Assembly: GCF_003289945.1 (NCBI RefSeq)
Contig: NZ_QMBP01000023.1
Coordinates: forward strand, 18,833-82,832
Direction: 5' to 3'
Source: Mesorhizobium hawassense
GTDB lineage: Bacteria; Pseudomonadota; Alphaproteobacteria; Rhizobiales; Rhizobiaceae
Length of the DNA: 64,000 bases
This document shows, piece after piece, positions 48,738-57,677 of the stretch. Under the pieces are notes generated by a model. That model was not told the DNA's origin. It was given only the letters and a program-made list of their open reading frames with translations, and made no database searches. How positions within the stretch are numbered: the stretch's first letter is position 1; every line of letters begins with the position of its first letter. Both the position numbers and the translations under genes were made by a program.

Positions 48738-49699
48738 GCATGGTTCCTTCCGCGAAATCCGCCGGCGCACTCTACTGGCCGGTGCAGGCGCGCCGCAACA
48801 TCGGCGTGCGCAGCCTGTTCCTGGTCGTGCTGGCGTTCCTCGTCGCCTATGGCGTGCTGTTTCCCGGCCTTTTCACGGCCTCGGGCTTCGCCAAATTCAC
48901 GCAGAGCTGGTTCCCGCTCGCGCTGGTGGCGATGGCGCAGGCGATCCTCATGCTGACGGGCGGCATCAGCCTGGCGATCGGCGCCACCGTCAGCCTCGGC
49001 GCCGTCATCGCCGCGACCACCATGGCCGGTCCGCTCGGCGTCGCCGGCGGCGTGGCCATCGTGGTGCTGGCCGGGCTCGGCATTGGAGCCGCGACCGGCT
49101 TCATCGTCGTCAAGCTGCGCCTGCCGGCGATCGTGGTGACGCTTGCCGGCTCCTTCATCATTGGCGGCGCGGCACTGCTGATCCTGCCTCGGCCAGGCGG
49201 CGCCATTCCGGCATGGCTGTCGGACCTGCTGGCCGGCGACACGCCAGCGGCGTTCGTGCTGCTCGTGGTGATCGTGCTGCTGTGGAAGCTCTACCTCGCC
49301 ACGCCGCTGGGCCTCAGCCTCTATGCCGCCGGCGAGAATCCGGTCGGCGCCTATCGCTCCGGCGTGCCTGTCGATGCGGCGCGCGTCGCTGCCTATGCGA
49401 TCAGCGGCCTGCTGTCGACGGGCGCCGGCTTGTTCGTCGCCGCGCAGACGGGGTCGGGCGATCCGGTGATCGGCACGGCTTTCACGCTCAATTCGATCGC
49501 CGCGGCGGTGCTTGGCGGCATCGGTTTCCTCGGCGGGCAAGGGACGATGCGCGGTGCGCTCGCCGGCAGCCTGCTGCTCAGCCTGATGATCAGCGTCATG
49601 TTCTTCCTCGGCTTCACGCCGGTGGCGCAATATGTCGCGCAAGGCCTGATCATCATCGGTGCCGTCGCCATCCCGCAATTCCGCAAGGTGCAGCCATGA
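48734..49699 (+). CDS. CUT2-type ABC transporter permease 1
   Basis: A 321-residue permease with about ten hydrophobic segments. LTGGISLAIGATVSLGAVIA, LRLPAIVVTLAGSFIIGG and LNSIAAAVLGGIGFLGGQGT match the RbsC-like BPD_transp_2 family. The start and the stop overlap neighbouring genes by four bases each (ATGA), so the cluster is tightly coupled. Confidence 0.93.
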   Translation: MSMVPSAKSAGALYWPVQARRNIGVRSLFLVVLAFLVAYGVLFPGLFTASGFAKFTQSWFPLALVAMAQAILMLTGGISLAIGATVSLGAVIAATTMAGPLGVAGGVAIVVLAGLGIGAATGFIVVKLRLPAIVVTLAGSFIIGGAALLILPRPGGAIPAWLSDLLAGDTPAAFVLLVVIVLLWKLYLATPLGLSLYAAGENPVGAYRSGVPVDAARVAAYAISGLLSTGAGLFVAAQTGSGDPVIGTAFTLNSIAAAVLGGIGFLGGQGTMRGALAGSLLLSLMISVMFFLGFTPVAQYVAQGLIIIGAVAIPQFRKVQP

Positions 49700-50667
49700 C
49701 AGCCTGGAACGACAGCACAGGCGGCATACGCGCGAGCGCGATCCTGAAAAGCCGGCCGTTTCTCACGCTCGCCATCGTCGCGGCCGTCTGGATCGCGGCG
49801 AGCTTCGTCTCGCGCGGCTTCGGCGCCTATGGCCATCTGCGCTACCTGGTCGAACTCGGCGCCGTCATTGGCCTCGTCGCGGCGGGCCAGACCTTCGTCG
49901 TGATCGCCGGCGGCATCGACCTGTCGGTCGCGGCGATCGTCACCGTCAGCGCCATCAGCCTGCCGCTGCTGTCGTGGCAAGCCGATCCGACTGGGCTGGT
50001 GTCCATCCTGGCGGTGCTCGCGCTGACCACGATCATCGGCGTGGTCAACGGGTTGGGCGTGGCGCTGCTGCGCGTCCATCCGATGATCATGACGCTGGCC
50101 ATGGCGACCTTCCTGCAGGGCCTGTTGATCATCATCGCCGGCGGCAGCGCCGTCACCGCCGAGAACCCGCTGGTCCACTGGCTCGGCAATGCGCGGCCGG
50201 CCGGCGTGCCGGCGGGTATCATCCTGTGGGTTGCCGTCTCGGCGATCGTGTTGACGGTCATGCACGCCACGCCTTTCGGCGCGCGCATCTTTGCCATGGG
50301 CGCCAACCCGCTGGCGGCTTCCTTGTCGGGCGTTCCGGTGACGTCGACGACACTCGCCGTCTACGGCATCAGCGGCTTCACGGCGGGGCTGGCGGGCGTG
50401 CTGGTGCTCGGCATGAACGGCCAGGGCTATGTCGGGATCGGCGATCCGTACCTGCTCGCCTCGATCGCCGCCGTGGTGCTCGGCGGCACCTCGATCCTGG
50501 GCGGGCTCGGCACCTATGCGGGCACCATTCCCGGGGCGGTCCTGCTGGTGACGATCACCGCGCTGATCACCGTGGTCAATGCCTCGCCCGGCTGGCGCAG
50601 CATCCTGTTCGGCTCGCTGATCCTCGGCCTTTTGCTTCTCTCAGGCAGGGAGCAGGCGCGTCGATGA
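49696..50667 (+). CDS. CUT2-type ABC transporter permease 2
   Basis: A 323-residue permease of the same family: GGIDLSVAAIVTVSAISLPL, LLRVHPMIMTLAMATFLQG and LASIAAVVLGGTSILGGLG. Two different permeases indicate a heterodimeric channel, unlike homodimeric RbsC. Its last 27 bases overlap the end of the convergent hydrolase gene. Confidence 0.93.
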   Translation: MTAWNDSTGGIRASAILKSRPFLTLAIVAAVWIAASFVSRGFGAYGHLRYLVELGAVIGLVAAGQTFVVIAGGIDLSVAAIVTVSAISLPLLSWQADPTGLVSILAVLALTTIIGVVNGLGVALLRVHPMIMTLAMATFLQGLLIIIAGGSAVTAENPLVHWLGNARPAGVPAGIILWVAVSAIVLTVMHATPFGARIFAMGANPLAASLSGVPVTSTTLAVYGISGFTAGLAGVLVLGMNGQGYVGIGDPYLLASIAAVVLGGTSILGGLGTYAGTIPGAVLLVTITALITVVNASPGWRSILFGSLILGLLLLSGREQARR

Positions 50668-51582
50668 GATGTCGTCCAGCCGATAGATGCGCCTTGCGTT
50701 GCCGAAGAACAGCGCCGCCTGCTCATCCGCGGAAAGGTCGGCCGAAATGGCCTTGAAGCTGTCATACACCTCGTCGAACGAGGCATGCATTCCGGCGACC
50801 GGGAAGTCGGAGCCGAACATCGCTCGCCCTGCGCCAAAACAGTCGATGCAGTGGAGCACCACCGGCCGCAGACTGTCGAGCGTCCAGTCATGATCATAGG
50901 CGACGAGGTCCGAGATCTTGATGGCGACGTTTTCGCGCCCGGCGAGGAGCCTGAGCCCATCGCGCCATCTGCGCATGCCCTCGGCGTCGCGGTCGATCGG
51001 GCTGCCGCAATGGTTGAGGACGAATTGCTGGTCCGGGAACGCCGCCGCCAAGCGAGTTGCGTCGGCGAGCTGGCGCGGGAACACCATCAGGTCGAAGGAG
51101 AGCCCGTGCCGGGCAAGCTGGCCAAGGCCGGCGCGCCAGGCGGGATCGTCCATGACGCCGTTGCTGGCGGCGAAGCGCCGGGCAGGATCCGGATCCCAGC
51201 TCAATATGTCGCGCACACCGGCGACGCGATCGAAGGCGGCATGCGCTTCGATGAGCGCTGCTGCCTGCGGACTGGCCAGCGGCACGTGCACGACATAGCG
51301 GCTGGCGACGCCTTGCGACTTGTCCAGCGTCTCCAGCCAGCGCGTCTCGCCGACGCTGTCTTCGGCGGTCCAGCCGGCTTCGACATGGACGGTGGCGACA
51401 ATATCGTGCCTAGCGGCATCGCGGTGATAGTCCGCCGGAAGATAGTTGCGGCGCAGGGGGCCAAGCTCACCCAGGCCACCGCGCTCGCCCGCGGTTGCTG
51501 CGAGCCAGGGGTGCCGGCCCAGCGAGAGATCCCACAGGTGATGATGGGCGTCGACGATCGGTCCAGAGTAGGGAATTGGCAC
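50641..51582 (-). CDS. COG3618-type amidohydrolase / lactonase
   Basis: A 313-residue TIM-barrel metal hydrolase. It starts with the metal-binding IVDAHHHLWDLSLGRHPWL (His13-15) and later shows FVLNHCGSPIDRD and MFGSDFPVAGM. This group includes L-fuconolactonase, sugar-acid lactonases and 4-sulfomuconolactone hydrolase. It lies on the strand opposite to the surrounding cluster and is convergent with the permease and divergent from the PLP-enzyme gene (68 bases apart). A lactone or amide substrate in the same pathway is likely by context only. Confidence 0.87.
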   Translation of the reverse strand: MPIPYSGPIVDAHHHLWDLSLGRHPWLAATAGERGGLGELGPLRRNYLPADYHRDAARHDIVATVHVEAGWTAEDSVGETRWLETLDKSQGVASRYVVHVPLASPQAAALIEAHAAFDRVAGVRDILSWDPDPARRFAASNGVMDDPAWRAGLGQLARHGLSFDLMVFPRQLADATRLAAAFPDQQFVLNHCGSPIDRDAEGMRRWRDGLRLLAGRENVAIKISDLVAYDHDWTLDSLRPVVLHCIDCFGAGRAMFGSDFPVAGMHASFDEVYDSFKAISADLSADEQAALFFGNARRIYRLDDISSTRLLPA

Positions 51583-51650
51583 GCGGTTCTCTCAAGCCCA
51601 GGCCGGGGATCGGTTGGTCCGTTGTTCGGCGGCGAAAGGGTTAGCATCGG

Positions 51651-52976
51651 ATGAGCGAGAACACACCCGGACTGCCGCTTGCCGTGCATGAATATTTCGT
51701 GCTCGACGACCGTATTCGCGGTGTGCCGCCGGGCACGTCCGGATTGGACAGCGGCCTCGTAGCTGCGCAGGGCTGGCATCCGGCCGACGGCCGCATGTCG
51801 TTGCCGCTGCTCACGCTCGACGAGGTGGGCTTCACTTCCAACCGCGATCTGTTTCTGCGCTATGCCCGCGAGCACGGCGCCAAGGTCGCGCCGCACGCCA
51901 AGACGCCGATGGCGCCGGACCTTGCCCGCTCGCTGGTCGAGGCGGGAGCGTGGGGCACGACGATCGCCGATATCAGGCAAGCTACTGTGATGCTGAAAGC
52001 CGGGCTGACGCGGCTGATCATCGCCAATGAGGTCGGCGGCGCCGGCGGTGCGAGCCGGCTGGCGAAACTGATTGGCGCGTGGCCGGATGCCGAGCTTTAC
52101 GTCTTTGCCGATTCGGTCGCGATCGTGCGGGCTTTGGCCGACGCCTGGCGCGGCAATGCGGAGCTTGCGCCGTTGCGCGTCCTGGTCGAGCTCGGCGCGG
52201 CGAGGGCGGGCGCGCGCACAACGGCCGAGGCCGAGGCGATCGCCGATGCCATCGCCGCCAGCGGCGGCCGGCTGCGGATCGCCGGCATCGCCACCTATGA
52301 AGGCGCCGCCGCCCAACCCGATCCGGTGCGCACCGACGAAGCGGTTTCCGCGCTGCTGGCCAGTGTCGGCGACATGTTCCTCAGGCTGCGCGCCCGTGTC
52401 GGCGGCGATGCGCCGCTGATCGTGACGGCCGGCGGTTCGGTCTTCTTCGACAAGGTCGTCGCGTTGCTTTCTCCCCTTGTCGCCAGGGACCTCAACGCGA
52501 CGCTGGTGCTGCGCAGCGGCGCTATCTTCTTCCACGATCACGGCGTTTATGACCGTTCGCTCGGCGCGGTCGATGCTCGTGACGGCTTTACGGTCGGCGG
52601 CGCCGCTGCTTCGGCGCGGCGTTCGTTCCGCCCGGCGCTGCGCGTCTGGGCCGAAGTGCTGTCGCGGCCGGAACCGGGTCTCGCCATCTGCGGCATGGGC
52701 ATGCGCGACGTCTCGTTCGACCAGGGGTTCCCGAAGCCACTCACTGTTTATCGTTCGGGCGAGAAGCTGCCCGCCGTGCCGGTGAAACCACAGGTAATCA
52801 AGCTGAACGATCAGCATGCTTTCTTGTCGCTTCAGCCGGGCGACGACATAGCCGTCGGCGATGTCGTCGAATTCGGCATTTCGCATCCCTGCACCTGCCT
52901 CGACCGATACCGCGTCATCTTCGGCGTCGATGAAAGCGGGCGCGTGGCACATGCCTTTCCAACCTATTTCGGCTGA
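51651..52976 (+). CDS. PLP-dependent DSD1 / D-threonine aldolase-like enzyme
   Basis: A 441-residue fold-type III enzyme. The alanine-racemase-like barrel carries the PLP lysine at about Lys84 (KVAPHAKTPMAP), and the C-terminal zinc site is visible as HPCTC (about His412 and Cys414), the DSD1-family metal ligands. Family members deaminate D-serine or cleave D-beta-hydroxy amino acids (D-threonine). It is followed by RidA, which clears enamine/imine products of PLP enzymes. The exact reaction cannot be assigned. Confidence 0.9.
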   Translation: MSENTPGLPLAVHEYFVLDDRIRGVPPGTSGLDSGLVAAQGWHPADGRMSLPLLTLDEVGFTSNRDLFLRYAREHGAKVAPHAKTPMAPDLARSLVEAGAWGTTIADIRQATVMLKAGLTRLIIANEVGGAGGASRLAKLIGAWPDAELYVFADSVAIVRALADAWRGNAELAPLRVLVELGAARAGARTTAEAEAIADAIAASGGRLRIAGIATYEGAAAQPDPVRTDEAVSALLASVGDMFLRLRARVGGDAPLIVTAGGSVFFDKVVALLSPLVARDLNATLVLRSGAIFFHDHGVYDRSLGAVDARDGFTVGGAAASARRSFRPALRVWAEVLSRPEPGLAICGMGMRDVSFDQGFPKPLTVYRSGEKLPAVPVKPQVIKLNDQHAFLSLQPGDDIAVGDVVEFGISHPCTCLDRYRVIFGVDESGRVAHAFPTYFG

Positions 52977-53010
52977 TCAGCCAAAGAAGAGAACCGCGAA
53001 AGGATCCGCT

Positions 53011-53355
53011 ATGATCAAGTACTTCCAGTCCGGCTCCCGGATGTCGCAGGCGGTGGTCTATGGCGGCATGGTGCATATAGCCGGCCAGGTCGCCAACGAT
53101 CGCAAGGCCGGGATCGAGTCGCAGACGAGCGACGTGCTGGCCAAGGTCGAGGCGCTTCTCAACGAGGCCGGCAGCAGCAAATCGAAGCTGGTGGCGGTCA
53201 ATATCTTCCTGCCGCAGATCGGCGACTTCGAAGCGATGAACAAGATCTACGACGCCTGGGTCGATCCAACACGGCTGCCGGCCCGGGCCTGCGTCGAGGC
53301 GCGCCTGGCCGATCCGGACCTGCGCATAGAAGTCACCGCGGTCGCGGCAGTCTGA
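53011..53355 (+). CDS. RidA-family enamine/imine deaminase
   Basis: A 114-residue protein of the RidA/YjgF group. The signature occurs as VHIAGQVAND (about 21-30), an internal acidic helix and the C-terminal RLPARACVEARLADPDLRIEVTAVA. The catalytic Arg of RidA corresponds to the RACVEA segment. It follows the PLP enzyme by 34 bases, so it probably hydrolyses the reactive enamine or imine that enzyme releases. AAAGGATCC precedes ATG 53011. Confidence 0.92.
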   Translation: MIKYFQSGSRMSQAVVYGGMVHIAGQVANDRKAGIESQTSDVLAKVEALLNEAGSSKSKLVAVNIFLPQIGDFEAMNKIYDAWVDPTRLPARACVEARLADPDLRIEVTAVAAV

Positions 53356-53366
53356 AGGGGGGAGCC

Positions 53367-54377
53367 ATGCATACCGGCCTCGTCCACACGCTCGACTTCG
53401 ACCGTGACGGCAAGACGCTCGGTCACTTGAGCATCCCGTTCTCGGTCGACCGCTCGCCCTATTTCCAGGTCAAGGTGCCGGTCTGCACCATCCGCAACGG
53501 TGAAGGTCCGTCGCTGCTGCTAATGGCAGGCAACCATGGCGACGAATATGAAGGCGAGCTGTCGCTCGCCAAGCTGATCCGCGGGCTGGAGCCCGACCGG
53601 ATCAAGGGCCGCGTCACCATCCTGCCGATGACGAACGCGCCGGCGGTGATGGTGGCAAAGCGCTGCTCGCCGCTCGACGGCGGCAATCTCAACCGGGCTT
53701 TTCCAGGCGACCCATCGGGCACGCCGACGAGCCGGCTTGCGCATTTCCTGGAGACGGAACTGTTTGCCCGTCACGACGTCGTCTTCGACATCCATTCCGG
53801 CGGCACCTCGATGGAGCATCTGCCGACGGCGCTCGTCGAGCGCAACGCCGATCCCGAGCGGCACCGACGCGGCGTCGAACTGATGCGCACGCTCGGCATG
53901 CCTTATGGCTTTATCGCCGACAACGGCCAGGCGTCGCCGACCTCGATGGGCGCGGCGCGCCGCGCCGGTGCCATCGGCGTCAGCGGCGAATTCGGCGGCG
54001 GCGGCACGGCGACGGTCGAATCGATGGCCCTGACCGCCCGCGCGCTCGACAGCCTCATGGTTACGCTGGGCGTGGTCGAGACGCCGGTGCTGGCGCCCGG
54101 GGCCGAGCCGGCGGCGCCGACGCGGCTGCTTTCGCTTTCGCGGCACAGCCAGGGTCTCTACGCAACGCGGCGGGGCTGGTTCGAGCCGGCGGTAAAGCTC
54201 GGCGACAGCGTCGGCGCCGGACAGGTGGCGGGCTGGTACCATGATCTCGAGCGGCTGGAAGCCGCCGAGGAAGCCTTGCGCTTTGCCGAAGCCGGCATCG
54301 TGCTGTCGCGACGGCTGCACACCATGTGCGAGGCCGGCGACTGCCTGATGCAGGTGGCCGAACCCGTCGAAGGCTGA
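53367..54377 (+). CDS. M14-type deacylase (AstE/aspartoacylase/DoeB-like)
   Basis: A 336-residue zinc hydrolase of the succinylglutamate desuccinylase/aspartoacylase family. Zinc ligands are His57 and Glu60 in AGNHGDEYEG and His143 in DIHSGG; NLNRAFPGD is the family's substrate loop. Family members remove acyl groups from N-acylated amino acids (N-succinyl-glutamate, N-acetyl-aspartate, N-acetyl-diaminobutyrate). Its position after RidA suggests an N-acyl amino compound enters this pathway. Confidence 0.9.
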   Translation: MHTGLVHTLDFDRDGKTLGHLSIPFSVDRSPYFQVKVPVCTIRNGEGPSLLLMAGNHGDEYEGELSLAKLIRGLEPDRIKGRVTILPMTNAPAVMVAKRCSPLDGGNLNRAFPGDPSGTPTSRLAHFLETELFARHDVVFDIHSGGTSMEHLPTALVERNADPERHRRGVELMRTLGMPYGFIADNGQASPTSMGAARRAGAIGVSGEFGGGGTATVESMALTARALDSLMVTLGVVETPVLAPGAEPAAPTRLLSLSRHSQGLYATRRGWFEPAVKLGDSVGAGQVAGWYHDLERLEAAEEALRFAEAGIVLSRRLHTMCEAGDCLMQVAEPVEG

Positions 54378-54420
54378 CGACCAACAGGCGCCAGGCGGCG
54401 CCAGCAAACCGAGGACCAGC

Positions 54421-55599
54421 ATGCAGCTTTCGATGTGGACCTATCCCTGGGACATTCAGGATATCGGTCTGGAGACGGTCGAGCGCGATCTTAAGCAACG
54501 CGCCGGGCTGAACATGATCAGCCTCGCGACCTCCTATCATGCCGGGCGTTTCCTGCAGCCGCGCAGCCCGAAACGGAAAGCCTATTTCCCGGAGGATGGC
54601 ACGATCTATTTCAAGCCGACGGCGGCGCGATGGGCCGACCTGGCGATCCAGCCAAAGGTCGCGGATGTGATCGGCGAGGGCGGCGACGTGCTTGGCCAGC
54701 TTGTCCGCCGCCGCGAGGCAGGCGGGCCAGGGGTCTCATGCTGGACCGTGTGCCTGCACAACACGCGCCTCGGCATGCTTTACCCACAAGCCGTTACCCG
54801 CAATGCTTTCGGCGATCCCAACTACTACAATCTCTGTCCATCGCACGTCGATGCCCGCGCCTATGTTCGCTCGCTGGTCGCGGATATCTCGCATGGCTAC
54901 AGGCCTGACAGGATCGAGCTCGAAAGCCCTTGTTTCATGGGCTTTGCGCATGAATACCATCATGAAAAGGACGGCGTCGGTCTGACGCCGGAAGACGATT
55001 TTCTCCTCTCGCTGTGCTTCTGTCCGTCCTGTCTGGATCGCGCGGCCAAAGCCGGCGCCGACGGCGAGGCGGCGCGAAAGCTCGTCGCGCAATGGATCGT
55101 CGAGACCTGCGAGCGCGCGGTGCCGGCGCGGCGCTTTCCCGATTTTCCGGCAGGTGGGCTCGATGTCTTCCGGCCCTGGCCCGAACTCCACGCCTATCTC
55201 GTCTGGCGCTTCGAGCCCGTCACAAGCCTCGTCGCCGAACTGCGCGAGGTGGCGCATCCGGCGACGAAGGTGCTTGTCATCGACCTCAAGGACGGCTGGC
55301 TCGGCGGCTGCGATCTCGCGGCGCTCGGCAAGGTCTGCGACGGGGCAATCCTGTGCGCCTACGACATGCAGCCGGACGACGTCGGGGAACTGCTCAAGGC
55401 TGGGCGGAAGGCGCTTGGCGCGGAGAAATTCCTCGGCACCGGTTACCGGCTGTTTTATCCGGAGATGTCCGGCCCCGACGTGTTGGCGGCGAAGGTGAAG
55501 CCGGCGAGGAGGCCAGACATCGACGGCATCAATTTCTACAATTACGGCTTGGTGCCCGCAGCGCGACTCGATTGGGTCGGCTCTGCGCTTTCGCCCTGA
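54421..55599 (+). CDS. Uncharacterised Cys-rich, TIM-barrel-like protein at the end of the IclR cluster
   Basis: A 392-residue soluble protein that I do not recognise as a named enzyme. It starts MQLSMWTYPWDIQD, has DRIELESPCFMGFAHEYHH near residues 160-180 and a Cys cluster CFCPSC near 200-205. The C-terminal DGINFYNYGLVP ends like the last strand of a barrel. The Glu-rich PDRIELESP resembles a glycosidase acid/base strand, and CxCxxC occurs in some metal-site hydrolases, but this is resemblance only. It lies 43 bases after the deacylase on the same strand. Confidence 0.75.
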   Translation: MQLSMWTYPWDIQDIGLETVERDLKQRAGLNMISLATSYHAGRFLQPRSPKRKAYFPEDGTIYFKPTAARWADLAIQPKVADVIGEGGDVLGQLVRRREAGGPGVSCWTVCLHNTRLGMLYPQAVTRNAFGDPNYYNLCPSHVDARAYVRSLVADISHGYRPDRIELESPCFMGFAHEYHHEKDGVGLTPEDDFLLSLCFCPSCLDRAAKAGADGEAARKLVAQWIVETCERAVPARRFPDFPAGGLDVFRPWPELHAYLVWRFEPVTSLVAELREVAHPATKVLVIDLKDGWLGGCDLAALGKVCDGAILCAYDMQPDDVGELLKAGRKALGAEKFLGTGYRLFYPEMSGPDVLAAKVKPARRPDIDGINFYNYGLVPAARLDWVGSALSP

Positions 55600-55748
55600 G
55601 CGGAGCAGCGGCTGCCTGCAACCGGGCCATGTTGCAAAACGGTGATGTTGAAGGAGGAACCTGCCGCCGGCGCTGGCGTTTTGAGTCTTCTGTCGCCTAT
55701 ACAGCCGCAAGCCGCTTTCCAATCCGCCCCACCGGGAGACATGAATCG

Positions 55749-56255
55749 ATGAGGTCAACCGTCTCGCTCGCCCTTGCCGCCTGCCTGCTCAGCGCGACGG
55801 GTGCGCATGCCGACGAGGCGGGCTTCCTGCGCTCGCTGCAGGGAAAGTTCGCCGGCAAGGGAACGGTGCGGATCAGGACGACCTCGCCGATCATGAACAT
55901 CACCTGCTCCTTTACGTCGGATGCCACGGCGGACTCGCTGTCGCTCGATGGCACCTGCCGCGCCTTGCTGATCATGACGCGCGAGATCCGGGCCGATCTG
56001 AAAACCGACGGAAAGACGTATACCGGCACTTATGTCGGCTCACGCAGCGGACCGGCAGGGCTCAACGGTGCTCGGGAAGGGGACGCGATAAACCTCGACA
56101 TCCACTGGGCGAAGATCATCAATGGCGACCGTGATGCTGAGCTGACCGTCGAGAAGGTCGATGGCGACGATATGCGCATGACGGTCACCGACATGGATCC
56201 GGCCACGGGCAAAATGGTCGTGACGAGCCAAATCGACCTCAAACGCGCCAAATAG
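55749..56255 (+). CDS. Small exported protein of unknown function
   Basis: A 168-residue protein with a Sec signal peptide (SLALAACLLSATGAHADE) and a mature beta-rich part: FLRSLQGKFAGKGTVRI, two Cys (NITCSFTS, DGTCRALL) that could form a disulfide, and a repeated strand pattern near DLKTDGKTYTGTYVG. No family recognised. GGGAGA precedes ATG 55749. It is 149 bases after the IclR cluster and probably separate from it. Confidence 0.75.
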   Translation: MRSTVSLALAACLLSATGAHADEAGFLRSLQGKFAGKGTVRIRTTSPIMNITCSFTSDATADSLSLDGTCRALLIMTREIRADLKTDGKTYTGTYVGSRSGPAGLNGAREGDAINLDIHWAKIINGDRDAELTVEKVDGDDMRMTVTDMDPATGKMVVTSQIDLKRAK

Positions 56256-56282
56256 CTCCCCGGATATCGAAATACCCCAGCG

Positions 56283-57599
56283 TTACTCCTCGAGCGGCTC
56301 GGGCGGATTGGCGGCTCGGCCCTTGCCGAATGTGTAGCCGGTCTCGACCGCTTTCCTGCCGAATTTATCGCGCAGCGTGTCCATGGCGCTTTCGGCCAGT
56401 GCGCGCTTGCGCGACTGGACATCGACCAGATCGGGTGGATCGGCCTTTTCGTCGTCGGACAAGTCGCTGACGCCGATGCCGAGCAAGCGGAATTTGGTGC
56501 CGTCGGCTTCACGGCGCAACAGGTCGAGGCCGGTCTGGAAGATGCGGTCGGCAAGGCGGGTCGGATCGCCAAGCTGACGGTTGCGGGTGCGGAGCTTGAA
56601 GTCCTGCGTCTTCAATTTCAGCACCACGGTGCGGCCGGCAATGCCGGATCTTTTCAGTCGAGCCGACACTTTTTCCGACAGCCCGCGCAGCACCGGCACC
56701 AGTTCCGCCAGGGCGGCGATGTCGGTGTCGAAGGTGGTCTCGGCCGAGACGCTCTTGGCGTCGCCGTCGGGATCGACCGGGCGGTCGTCCTCGCCGCGCG
56801 ACAGCCGATAGAGCCGGTCGCCCATCACGCCGTAGCGGCGCATCAGGTCGCCGCGCTCCATGCGCTGCAGCTGGGCGATCATGCGGATGCCGTCGCGTTC
56901 CAGCGTCGCGGCCAGCGCCTTGCCGACACCCCAGATCATGGTCACCGGCTGCGCGGCGAGAAAGCTTGGCGCCTCGGCCTCGCCGATCACCGAAAAGCCG
57001 CGCGGCTTGCGGAAATCCGAGGCGATCTTGGCCAGGAACTTGCAGTAGGAGAGCCCGGCCGAAACGGTGATGCCGAGCTCCTTTTCCACCGTCTGCGCAA
57101 AGCGCGCCAGCACCAGCGCCGGCGGCATGCCGTGCAGCCGCTCAGTGCCGGCGAGGTCGAGAAAGGCCTCGTCGATCGACAGCGGCTCGACCTGCGGCGT
57201 CAAGGCCTGCATCAACGCGCGGACCTCGCGCCCAACGCCGACATATTTTTCCATGTTGGGCGGAACGACGACGGCTTCCGGGCAGAGCTCGAGCGCCTTG
57301 AACATCGGCATGGCCGAACGCACACCCTGAATGCGGGCGATGTAGCAGGCGGTGGAGACGACACCGCGCCGGCCGCCGCCGACGATGACCGGCCTGTCCT
57401 TCAGCGCCGGGTTGTCGCGCTTTTCGATCGCCGCGTAGAAGGCGTCGCAGTCGATATGAGCGATCCTGAGCCGGTAAAGCTCGGCGTGGCGGACAAGGCG
57501 CGGGCTGCCGCAGCGATCGCAGCGACGCGTCTGCGAGTGCTGGAGAGCCAGGCAGTCACGGCAAAAACCGTGTTCGGGATTGTTGACAGGAGCCGCCAT
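56283..57599 (-). CDS. dinB: DNA polymerase IV with an N-terminal zinc finger
   Basis: A 438-residue Y-family translesion polymerase. Catalytic signatures are HIDCDAFYAAIEKRDNP (Asp50), SIDEAFLDLAG (Asp143/Glu144) and LSYCKFLAKIASDFRKPRG; the C-terminal little finger covers about residues 280-400. The first 40 residues carry C13-xx-C16 and C27-xx-C30 (FCRDC, RCDRC), a zinc-finger-like knuckle not present in E. coli DinB. Upstream in-frame starts (57611 and earlier) lack ribosome-binding sites, so ATG 57599 is chosen. Confidence 0.95.
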   Translation of the reverse strand: MAAPVNNPEHGFCRDCLALQHSQTRRCDRCGSPRLVRHAELYRLRIAHIDCDAFYAAIEKRDNPALKDRPVIVGGGRRGVVSTACYIARIQGVRSAMPMFKALELCPEAVVVPPNMEKYVGVGREVRALMQALTPQVEPLSIDEAFLDLAGTERLHGMPPALVLARFAQTVEKELGITVSAGLSYCKFLAKIASDFRKPRGFSVIGEAEAPSFLAAQPVTMIWGVGKALAATLERDGIRMIAQLQRMERGDLMRRYGVMGDRLYRLSRGEDDRPVDPDGDAKSVSAETTFDTDIAALAELVPVLRGLSEKVSARLKRSGIAGRTVVLKLKTQDFKLRTRNRQLGDPTRLADRIFQTGLDLLRREADGTKFRLLGIGVSDLSDDEKADPPDLVDVQSRKRALAESAMDTLRDKFGRKAVETGYTFGKGRAANPPEPLEE

Positions 57600-57677
57600 C
57601 ACTGCGAACATAAAGAGAACAAGCGCAATGGTACGACAGCGCAGGGCTGGCAACAAGCTTGGCCTGGGGATGAACGC

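Noticed and set aside
46173..48770. An 865-codon open frame on the minus strand.
   Set aside because: Antisense shadow across the binding protein and ATPase genes.
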